Assembly: GCA_018223105.1 (NCBI GenBank)
Contig: JAAEYY010000019.1
Location: 1-49,513 of the forward strand
Direction of reading: 5' to 3'
From: a bacterium
GTDB lineage: Bacteria; Bacteroidota; Bacteroidia; NS11-12g; UBA9320
DNA: 49,513 bases
Shown: positions 43,008 to 49,513 of the stretch, piece by piece
Position numbering within the stretch: the stretch's first letter is position 1
Layout of the letters: each line of letters starts with the position of its first letter
The notes under the pieces: model-generated
Told to the model about the DNA's origin: nothing
The model's input: only the letters and a program-made list of their open reading frames with translations
Databases searched by the model: none
Position numbers and translations under genes: made by a program

Positions 43008-44087
43008 ATGAGGTCAACACTCCTACTTATAGCCATTATTTACAGCGGAATCAGCTTTGCTCAAAATAGAGTTGGATTTAGCAAATTAGAAAAAGGAACC
43101 GATGGTTTATACTATTATCAGGGCAAACCTTACACCGGTGAATCCCTGTTATTGTTTCCTGATAATTCAAAATTCCAGCAGGTAGAATGGGTTAATGGTC
43201 AGATTGAGGGGTGGTATAAGGCTTGGTATGAAAACGGTAAGCCCGACCGCTTTATTCAATATAAAGACGGAAAAAGGCATGGCAGTTTCAAGTCATTCTA
43301 CGAAAACGGAAATCCTGAGATAGACTGCAATTATAAAGATGGACAACTGCATGGTGATTACTCTTCTTTTTATACCAATGGTGCTCCAAAAAAAGTAGCA
43401 CATTTTGTTAATGGCAAGGAAGAAGGCGAAGTGCTTCTTTACTTTGATACCGGACAAAAAGAACAACAAGCCGAGTTTAAAAATGGTCTGCCAGATGGAT
43501 TAACTACTTCATGGGACATTGAAGGGATAAAGCGAAAGGAGATTATGTATAAGGAAGGTTACAGACACGGTAAATCAGTTCTTTATCACGGCAATGGAAA
43601 AGTTGGTGAAATCTGTGATTATCTCAACGGATACCCGGATGGGCAAAAAGTAGTATACACCATAGAGGGGCATCTCCTAAAAACAGAAGAGTATAAAGAA
43701 GGAAAGCTACACGGCACTTCAATAAGCTATATGTTTAGCGGAGATAAGTACGAAGAGAGAACGTATGAAAATGGAGTTCTAAACGGTCCATTTAAGCAAT
43801 GGGCAAAGGATGGTCTCGATACTTATGGAAACTATAAGGATGGATTAAAGGATGGCGAATGGGTTGAACATGCAACCAATCCGGAATTAATGAATAAAGG
43901 TTCTTATGTAAAAGGTAAAAAGCATGGATATTGGGAACTAGGCGAAACCCGTTTATTTGGAAGGTGCCAAGGTAAATTTGATATGGGCTTTAAAGATGGC
44001 GAATGGATTTACTTCGACCATAGTGGCAAAAAACAGAGAAAAGAAGTCTGGGAAGACGGCACTCTGATCAAGTCTAGGAATTACTAG
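43008..44087 (+). CDS. Secreted MORN/YwqK-repeat protein
   Basis: A 359-residue exported protein made of about twelve repeats of the MORN_2/YwqK type, with the pattern 'Y..GK.HG....Y..NG.' (for example YKDGKRHGSFKSFYENG and YKDGQLHGDYSSFYTNG). A signal peptide (MRSTLLLIAIIYSGISFAQ) precedes them. Such proteins are annotated as 'YwqK family antitoxin' after a B. subtilis gene, but no toxin gene is near and the secreted location argues against that role. A TACCTTTG box at 42981-42988 may be its promoter -7 element. Its last 14 bp overlap the convergent TIGR02757 gene. Confidence 0.85.
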   Translation: MRSTLLLIAIIYSGISFAQNRVGFSKLEKGTDGLYYYQGKPYTGESLLLFPDNSKFQQVEWVNGQIEGWYKAWYENGKPDRFIQYKDGKRHGSFKSFYENGNPEIDCNYKDGQLHGDYSSFYTNGAPKKVAHFVNGKEEGEVLLYFDTGQKEQQAEFKNGLPDGLTTSWDIEGIKRKEIMYKEGYRHGKSVLYHGNGKVGEICDYLNGYPDGQKVVYTIEGHLLKTEEYKEGKLHGTSISYMFSGDKYEERTYENGVLNGPFKQWAKDGLDTYGNYKDGLKDGEWVEHATNPELMNKGSYVKGKKHGYWELGETRLFGRCQGKFDMGFKDGEWIYFDHSGKKQRKEVWEDGTLIKSRNY

Positions 44088-44829
44088 AATTCAAGCTTTT
44101 ACCGTACTCAAACAAAGGTATATCATACTTTATTGGATCTACCGGATCCATTGCTCTTAGGGATAGCCCCAACTCTTCTACGGCCTTCCAATCCGCTTGT
44201 TTACGTTTTAGAAGTCCCAGATGCATTGCAGCTCTTCTAACATGAACATCTAAGGGACACTGAAGATCTGAACTCGGAATATTCTTCCAAATCCCAAAAT
44301 CAATTTCGGTATTATCTTTTCGCACCATCCAGCGTAAAAACATATTTAAACGCTTTGCAGCAGATCCTTTAGCCGGATTTGCGATGTGCTTTCTGGTTCT
44401 ACCCGGAGCGTAATCCAAGCTAAAAAAAGCATCATTAAAAGCTATAATCCTGTTTTTGGCAGTATCGCCAATAAAATAATGCTCTAGTGAGTCATTTCCT
44501 GTGTAAAGACTCCTCAGTGCAGCAATGAAATACAGACAATCTGTACCATTAAAGGTTCGATGTACAAACTGTTCAAATACCTTTAAATCTCGATCTTCGT
44601 GATTCATAATAAAGTCGTATGGAGCCCAATGCATTTGCTCCATTAACCAAGTGCAATTTTTTATAATTGTTGGTCTTTGCCCCCATGCCAATATAGCTGC
44701 GAAAAAGGCACTGATTTCAATGTCTTGTTTTAGTTGGAATTGCCTGGGTATACTAATAGGATCTTCAGAACTAAATTGATCGGCACTAATTTGATAATAA
44801 ATCTTATCCAGTATTACTTTAGCTTTCAT
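44074..44829 (-). CDS. TIGR02757 family protein
   Basis: A 251-residue soluble protein of the TIGR02757 (DUF2400) family, which is common in Bacteroidota and has no proven function. Diagnostic stretches are 'DIEISAFFAAILAWGQRP' near residue 35, 'NGTDCLYFIAALRSLY' near 95, 'KRLNMFLRWMVRKDN' near 160 and 'CPLDVHVRRAAMHLGLLKRK' near 190. The fold resembles helix-hairpin-helix DNA-repair glycosylases, but that is a weak similarity from memory. It follows the PrsW gene with 11 bp overlap and runs 14 bp into the convergent MORN gene. Confidence 0.9.
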   Translation of the reverse strand: MKAKVILDKIYYQISADQFSSEDPISIPRQFQLKQDIEISAFFAAILAWGQRPTIIKNCTWLMEQMHWAPYDFIMNHEDRDLKVFEQFVHRTFNGTDCLYFIAALRSLYTGNDSLEHYFIGDTAKNRIIAFNDAFFSLDYAPGRTRKHIANPAKGSAAKRLNMFLRWMVRKDNTEIDFGIWKNIPSSDLQCPLDVHVRRAAMHLGLLKRKQADWKAVEELGLSLRAMDPVDPIKYDIPLFEYGKSLNSSNS

Positions 44830-45496
44830 GAGTCACAGGCGCTTTAAGTATATGGCTTCTATGAATCTTAATAGCTGATCTGCTTAATATTATCGCAACA
44901 ATTAAAGATAATAATGCACCTAGAATCTGTCCCGGGAATAAATCGGCCAGTAAAAAGAAGTCGTATAAACCGTGAAACAATATTGCGGAGAACAAACCCA
45001 ACCAATTTAAGAAAGGTTTATTTTCCATTTTTGCTCTACCAACCCAGTATCCCATTAATACTGCAAATGTTGCGTGGGCTGGAACTGCAGTAAACATTCT
45101 AACAATTGCTACATTTACACCTCCTTCAATAACGTACAAGATGTTCTCTAGCCCTGCAAAGCCCATTGATATCATTAAGGCATAAATTATTCCGTCAAAT
45201 GGTTCATCAAAATGCCGACTCTTAAATACGAAAATCCTGAGAAATAAATATTTCGCTAGTTCCTCTGCAAAAGCTATTACTATGAAAGCCTCAATCCAAT
45301 CTTTTACCAGGGAATTGGTTGGACCTAAGACACTCATGCCGTATTGCTCCATTAAGACTGCAGGAATTATGCTCAATACTCCAAAAACGAAGGTCATCAG
45401 GAGCATTTTGATAGGCTCCTTGTTGAAGCGATCCAGAAACACAAAATATAGAATGATGGCTAAAACCGGAGCTAAAGCCAGGCCAAGTAATACCAT
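44819..45496 (-). CDS. prsW: PrsW family intramembrane metalloprotease
   Basis: An integral membrane protein of 225 residues with about seven to eight membrane segments. The PrsW motifs are visible: the metal/glutamate pair EE at residues 78-79 in 'AFAEELAKYL', 'FAGLENILY', 'VPAHATFAVLMGY' and 'LFHGLYDFFLLAD', which provide conserved Glu and His residues. In Bacillus, PrsW cuts an anti-sigma factor; the substrate here is unknown. The gene begins on the last base of the cystathionine gamma-synthase gene and overlaps the TIGR02757 gene by 11 bp, so three genes form one operon. Confidence 0.9.
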   Translation of the reverse strand: MVLLGLALAPVLAIILYFVFLDRFNKEPIKMLLMTFVFGVLSIIPAVLMEQYGMSVLGPTNSLVKDWIEAFIVIAFAEELAKYLFLRIFVFKSRHFDEPFDGIIYALMISMGFAGLENILYVIEGGVNVAIVRMFTAVPAHATFAVLMGYWVGRAKMENKPFLNWLGLFSAILFHGLYDFFLLADLFPGQILGALLSLIVAIILSRSAIKIHRSHILKAPVTHES

Positions 45497-46641
45497 CAGA
45501 ATGCGTTTAATGCTTGTTCAAGGTCTAATTTTAAATCTTCTACATCCTCTACCCCAACACTTAATCGTATCAAGGAATCTACGACACCTGCTTTTTCTCT
45601 TTCTTCTTTTGGAATTGAAGCATGTGTCATGGTTGCTGGGTGCCCAATCAAGGACTCTACACCTCCCAGAGATTCAGCCAAGCTAAACACTTTAGTTGAA
45701 GCTACAAGTTGTTTTGCATCTTCAACTTTATTCCCTTTAAGTGTAAAGGAGATCATACCTCCGAAACCTGACATTTGTTCTCTTGCAACGTGATGATTAG
45801 GATGCTCCTCAAAGCCGGGCCAATATACTTTATCTACCTTTTCTTCTCCTTTCAAGAAATATGCTATAGCCTCCCCATTTTCACAATGCCTTTGCATTCT
45901 GAGATGGAGGGTTTTGATACCTCTGAGTACTAAAAATGAGTCCATAGGGCCGGTAACTGCACCACTTGAGTTTTGTATTCTGTATATCTCAGAAGCTAAA
46001 TTATCATCTTTTACAACTAATGCACCCATTACTACATCTGAATGTCCTCCCAAGTACTTCGTAGCTGAATGCATTACGATATCAGCGCCGAGATCTAAAG
46101 GCTGTTGAAGGAAGGGTGTAGCGAATGTATTGTCGACTGCCACTAGGATCCCCCGATTCTTAGCCAGCGACACAACAGATCGTATATCAATAATATTCAT
46201 CATGGGATTGGTTGGAGTTTCAATCCAAATCAGCTTGGTGTTCTCATTAATCACAGCCTCTACCCTAGTAGGCTTAGTCATATCTACAAAGTGAAACTTG
46301 ATTCCATACTTCTCGAAGATTGTTTTGAAGATGCGGTAACTACCACCGTATAGGTCATTGGTTGATATCACTTCATCTCCGGGATTGAGCATTTTCATTA
46401 CGCAGTCGATGGCCGCAAGTCCACTTCCAAAGCAAGCTCCGTAATTCCCATTTTCCAGGGCAGCGATATTCTTCTCAAGAGCCTGCCGGGTAGGATTTCC
46501 CGTTCTGGAGTATTCAAATCCTTTATGGTTTCCAATACCATTTTGCACATAGGTACTTGTTTGAAAAATAGGAGTCATTATAGCCCCTGTACCCGGGTCT
46601 GGTTCAATTCCGGCATGTAATGCTTTTGTTCCAAATTTCAT
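45496..46641 (-). CDS. metB: Cystathionine gamma-synthase-type PLP enzyme
   Basis: A 381-residue transsulfuration enzyme of the Cys/Met PLP-dependent family. Lys195 in 'HSATKYLGGHSDVVMG' forms the Schiff base with PLP, and Asp170 in 'VAVDNTFATPF' binds the cofactor ring. 'YSRTGNPTRQALE' near residue 45 and 'ETPTNPMMNI' are family hallmarks. Cystathionine gamma-synthase, cystathionine gamma-lyase and O-acetylhomoserine sulfhydrylase share these, so the exact reaction is not certain. It is the first gene of a unit with prsW and the TIGR02757 gene. A TACTTTTG box lies about 15 bases upstream on the minus strand. Confidence 0.85.
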   Translation of the reverse strand: MKFGTKALHAGIEPDPGTGAIMTPIFQTSTYVQNGIGNHKGFEYSRTGNPTRQALEKNIAALENGNYGACFGSGLAAIDCVMKMLNPGDEVISTNDLYGGSYRIFKTIFEKYGIKFHFVDMTKPTRVEAVINENTKLIWIETPTNPMMNIIDIRSVVSLAKNRGILVAVDNTFATPFLQQPLDLGADIVMHSATKYLGGHSDVVMGALVVKDDNLASEIYRIQNSSGAVTGPMDSFLVLRGIKTLHLRMQRHCENGEAIAYFLKGEEKVDKVYWPGFEEHPNHHVAREQMSGFGGMISFTLKGNKVEDAKQLVASTKVFSLAESLGGVESLIGHPATMTHASIPKEEREKAGVVDSLIRLSVGVEDVEDLKLDLEQALNAF

Positions 46642-46756
46642 TTGATTTATTTAAGACAAAAGTAGAACTAATAAGAGCATTAGAAAGCTTATAGCAGTAT
46701 TGATTTTAATGATTAATATTCAGGTAAGGATATCGTTCTTTGCCGACTATTCTATT

Positions 46757-47329
46757 ATGAATTGGAAAAACTATAAAAGCTATACCTACGGTGAATACAT
46801 GGACATGATGGAAAATTACGCTGATACTTATACAACTAGCGGAAATGATCAATCTGATTCACATAAAAGGTTTACCAAGATAAACTACGCTAGAATGAAG
46901 CGTTTAAACAAACAAGCTGCAATCAGACCCGAACTCAAAGAAGCAGTGATAAAAGCGCCTGCTCAAACCTGGTACATCATCACTGAATCGTGGTGTGGTG
47001 ATGCGGCTCAGAACGTGCCTTATATCGCAGCAATGGCCTTATTAAATAGCAATATTGAAGTGCGGTTAATATTTAGGGATCAATACCCCGAACTAATAAA
47101 GAAGTATCACACAAATGGGGCATACTCAATACCAAAGCTCATCTCCATTGATAAAAATGGAGATGAACTTTTTGTTTGGGGCCCAAGACCGGAATCAATT
47201 CAAAAATGGTATATACCAAAATTGAAAGAAGCAGAGGATAAAAAGCCGGTACAACAAGAGCTACATACCTTGTATGCCCACAATAAAGGCGAGGATATCC
47301 AGGCGGACTTTATTGAGCGGCTGACATAA
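46757..47329 (+). CDS. Thioredoxin-fold protein
   Basis: A 190-residue protein with a thioredoxin-like fold. After an N-terminal helical part (MNWKNYKSYTYGEYMDMMENY) it has a beta strand and 'ITESWCGDAAQNVPYIAAMA', with a single active-site-like Cys in the place of CxxC (WCGDA), as in the Thioredoxin_9 family. A 'AYSIPKLISID' cis-Pro loop follows. Lack of the second Cys argues against a dithiol oxidoreductase. The ATG at 46757 fits the family start; the frame upstream to 46700 is not typical. It is followed by a bidirectional terminator shared with the M16 gene. Confidence 0.85.
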   Translation: MNWKNYKSYTYGEYMDMMENYADTYTTSGNDQSDSHKRFTKINYARMKRLNKQAAIRPELKEAVIKAPAQTWYIITESWCGDAAQNVPYIAAMALLNSNIEVRLIFRDQYPELIKKYHTNGAYSIPKLISIDKNGDELFVWGPRPESIQKWYIPKLKEAEDKKPVQQELHTLYAHNKGEDIQADFIERLT

Positions 47330-47330
47330 A

Positions 47331-47358
47331 AAAAGCGGGTAAAAACCCGCTTTTCTTT
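47331..47358. terminator. Bidirectional terminator between thioredoxin-fold and M16 genes
   Basis: AAAAGCGGGT (47331-47340) pairs with ACCCGCTTTT (47345-47354) around AAAA. A or T runs flank both arms, so it can serve the plus-strand thioredoxin gene and the minus-strand M16 gene. Confidence 0.88.
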
Positions 47359-47375
47359 TATAAGATTAACTGAAA

Positions 47376-49513
47376 TTAATTTACATCAATCTCTTCTACT
47401 TCATATCCGAGCGCTTTAAGGCTCTCTCGTATTTTGTAAGCATGGCCTACTACGATAATCACCATATTGTCGGGATGTAAACTTTGTTTTGCAATCGCAT
47501 TTACATCTTCTACTGTAAGTGATTGGATAATAGCAGATTGTTGGTCTACATAATCTGCAGGGAGTGAATATTCTAAAAGTTGATTCAAGAATATCAATTT
47601 CTGAATTGGAGATTCATAATCTAATGCTTGGCTTAAAATCAATGAGTTTTTAGTGAACTCTAGTTCCTCTTCCGTGATTCCCTCATTAACATATCCATTA
47701 ATCTCTTTCATTAATTCAACGATACTACTATCGGTTGCATCCTTTCTTATTTCAGAACTAAACCTGTAATAGCCGTAATATTTGTTTCCTCCGAAGAAAG
47801 ATCTTGCTCCATAAGTAAAACCGTGTTCCTCACGAAGATTCAAGTTAATTCTACTATTGAATGCACCACCAAGAGCATAGTTCATTACAGAAGATTTGAA
47901 ATAATCTCCGTTGTAATCAAATGGTCTACTTAAATGACCTGCCCAAATGGTAGATTGTGAAGCATAAGGCTTATCTACCAAATAAATGGTTGTTTTCTTA
48001 GTAGGAGTTTTTAGTTCAGGTAATGCCGGAACTTCAAAATCTCCTTTTTTCATATTAGATAAAAATTTGAATTTCGAAATTGCTTCGTCTTTATTCAAAT
48101 CACCCGCTATTACTAGATTGGTTTTATTACCAACGTAGTATTTATTATAATACTCTTCAACATCCTTCAGTTTAAGCTTCTTGAAGTTATTTGGATCTCC
48201 TGTTGTGAGTTCTTCCAATATTGTTCCTTCGTAGAATATCGAGTTCCAAGCCTTAATAGCCATAGTACCGGCACCAAATCTTGAATAGGTAAGATCTTTA
48301 GTTATCTGGTCTCTTAGCCTTCTAAAGTCTTCTTTATCAAATCTTGGATTGAATAAAGCATCTTCTAATAAAGCCAATGTTTCGTCTAAATTCTCTTTTA
48401 AAGAGCTGATAAATACGGTAGTTGAGGTTGTACCCGCATTAAAACTAATTGACGATCCTAGCACATCGAGCTTTCTGCTAAATTCCTCGCTCGTCAATGA
48501 TTTGGTACCCATGCCCATCATAACCGCAGTCATATAAGCCGTTCCGGTTCTGATTTTACGGTTAGCCTCAAGCATGTGCCCTCCTTCTATGGTCATGTAA
48601 GCATAAACCAGAGGAGTTTCTGTTGATTCAGTTCCAATAACTTGCATCCCGTTTTCATACTGTGAAGTATAATACTCCGGAATTTCAACAGTTTTAGATA
48701 CAGGAACTTCAGGACGCTTAGAGCGATCAAAATCATCAACCGGTGGTTCGTATTCTAAACCAACATACTGACGGTCAACTTTCTTTGGTTCATCAGCATG
48801 CGGATTAACTGAACGAGGTGTATCATCATCATCTGATCTTTGCTCTTCATCTGGCTCCACACGGATAATAACCGCATAATTTCCTTTGATGTATTTATTA
48901 TATGCATCAATTACATCTTGCTTCGTTAAACTCGCATAACGATCAATTTCATCTTGCAAATTGTAACCTTCGCCTTTCATCATAGTGAAATGATGTAGAA
49001 CTTCAGCTTTTGACGCAACATTATCAAGAGCACCATAAGCTTGTCTTAGTACACCTGATTTAATCACTTCAAAATCTTCATCGCTTACTCCTTGCGTTTC
49101 AAAATCTTTTAAAGCTTTTCGAATAGCATCCACTGTTTCAGTAGAAGTATAGCCTCCAAATTTCACAGGAGCTGTTAAAACATCTATTTCAAAGAATCCG
49201 CTTAGCTCAAGCGATCCGTGACCAGCATTTGCAGATAGTGCGTTTTCAGTTTTAACCAGGTTCTTATAAAGAATTGAACTCTGACCTGATCCAATAATCT
49301 GAGCAAGTACATTTAGCGCAGCTTCATCTTTATGGAATTCCGGTACTGTTGGAAAAGCCATCACTGTTAATGGTGCTTGGATGTAATCTTTAGTAGTTAC
49401 GAAGTAATCGTTGTTTAATACCGGTTTCTTAGGGTACATGTCTCTAACTTCAGGACACTTTTTAATACCTCCGTAATATTTTGCAACCCATTTTTTCACA
49501 TCTTCAGGATTAA
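47376..49513 (-). CDS. M16 family metallopeptidase (5' truncated by window edge)
   Basis: This is the larger C-terminal part of a two-module M16 (pitrilysin/processing-peptidase-like) peptidase. The frame is open to the right edge, so the GTG near 49499 is not the start. The visible part covers the second half of module 1 (about residues 1-215), an acidic linker (about 220-275) and a complete module 2 (about 280-707), which has 'REEHGFTYGARSFFGG', the conserved R/Y region. The HxxEH zinc motif, expected in the first half of module 1, would lie outside. Module 2 itself has no HxxEH and is probably the inactive half of the clamshell. The protein is probably periplasmic, but the signal peptide is not visible. 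Confidence 0.9.
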   Translation of the reverse strand, partial: NPEDVKKWVAKYYGGIKKCPEVRDMYPKKPVLNNDYFVTTKDYIQAPLTVMAFPTVPEFHKDEAALNVLAQIIGSGQSSILYKNLVKTENALSANAGHGSLELSGFFEIDVLTAPVKFGGYTSTETVDAIRKALKDFETQGVSDEDFEVIKSGVLRQAYGALDNVASKAEVLHHFTMMKGEGYNLQDEIDRYASLTKQDVIDAYNKYIKGNYAVIIRVEPDEEQRSDDDDTPRSVNPHADEPKKVDRQYVGLEYEPPVDDFDRSKRPEVPVSKTVEIPEYYTSQYENGMQVIGTESTETPLVYAYMTIEGGHMLEANRKIRTGTAYMTAVMMGMGTKSLTSEEFSRKLDVLGSSISFNAGTTSTTVFISSLKENLDETLALLEDALFNPRFDKEDFRRLRDQITKDLTYSRFGAGTMAIKAWNSIFYEGTILEELTTGDPNNFKKLKLKDVEEYYNKYYVGNKTNLVIAGDLNKDEAISKFKFLSNMKKGDFEVPALPELKTPTKKTTIYLVDKPYASQSTIWAGHLSRPFDYNGDYFKSSVMNYALGGAFNSRINLNLREEHGFTYGARSFFGGNKYYGYYRFSSEIRKDATDSSIVELMKEINGYVNEGITEEELEFTKNSLILSQALDYESPIQKLIFLNQLLEYSLPADYVDQQSAIIQSLTVEDVNAIAKQSLHPDNMVIIVVGHAYKIRESLKALGYEVEEIDVN

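Noticed and set aside
1..49513. CRISPR array, insertion sequence, prophage, defence island, rRNA or tRNA
   Set aside because: I saw no regularly spaced repeats, transposase or integrase genes, phage structural genes, or tRNA/rRNA signatures in this window.

Overview
This window is a densely packed, low-GC chromosomal segment of a Bacteroidota bacterium, most likely a Flavobacteriales-type Gram-negative; I cannot name the genus. Evidence for this: an LpxC-FabZ fusion in lipid A synthesis, the type IX secretion regulator PorX, a secreted M28 peptidase with a type IX C-terminal sorting domain, two carboxypeptidase-regulatory-like TonB-dependent receptors (one paired with a DUF4249 lipoprotein), DUF4920 and PafA-type phosphatase genes, and a few promoters of the Bacteroidota type (TTG, about 19 bases, TAnnTTTG). 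I see no prophage, insertion sequence, CRISPR array, rRNA or tRNA.

Layout. 1-5.7 kb: end of a TolC-type efflux gene, a pirin, a TlpA-like lipoprotein, a GNAT/FemAB-like transferase and a membrane metal-dependent hydrolase (+), meeting a LysE exporter/DUF1761 pair (-). 5.7-9.2 kb: the only loosely packed part, with an NrtR-like NUDIX regulator, an O6-alkylguanine methyltransferase, several orphan small ORFs, two terminator-ended candidate small RNAs, GC-rich palindromes and a multi-stem element. 9.2-13.1 kb: gyrA and a TPR protein carrying a BamE/SmpA-like segment. 13.3-17.8 kb: a minus-strand operon porX-tsaE-M28 peptidase-beta-CASP RNase. 17.9-23.9 kb: an HD-domain hydrolase, lpxD, lpxC-fabZ, lpxA, an orphan ABC ATPase, a DUF4920 lipoprotein and a CxxCH lipoprotein. 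23.9-27.9 kb: uvrA, and divergently an ECF sigma factor whose start codon lies inside a 12-bp stem, followed by a terminator and a small anti-sigma-like gene. 27.9-33.4 kb: TonB receptor / DUF4249 / TonB receptor. 33.6-37.2 kb: a PafA-like phosphatase and polyphosphate kinase, convergent and overlapping by 101 bp. 37.2-40.1 kb: an outer-membrane protein, an O-antigen ligase-like protein and a LysM protein. 40.2-44.1 kb: NfeD protease, an exported protein, a family 9 glycosyltransferase and a MORN/YwqK-repeat protein. 44.1-49.5 kb: TIGR02757, PrsW protease, cystathionine gamma-synthase, a thioredoxin-fold protein and a truncated M16 peptidase.

The common theme is the cell envelope: lipid A, O-antigen, outer-membrane receptors, type IX secretion control and periplasmic redox or phosphate enzymes. 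Genes are tightly coupled by ATGA or TAATG overlaps, and convergent genes often share their 3' ends. The most interesting unexplained signals are non-coding: the structured sigma-factor leader, two candidate small RNAs near 5.8 and 6.4 kb, and the multi-stem element near 8.8 kb. Start codons were moved inward from the longest reading frame where signal peptides, family N-termini or an upstream terminator argued for it.
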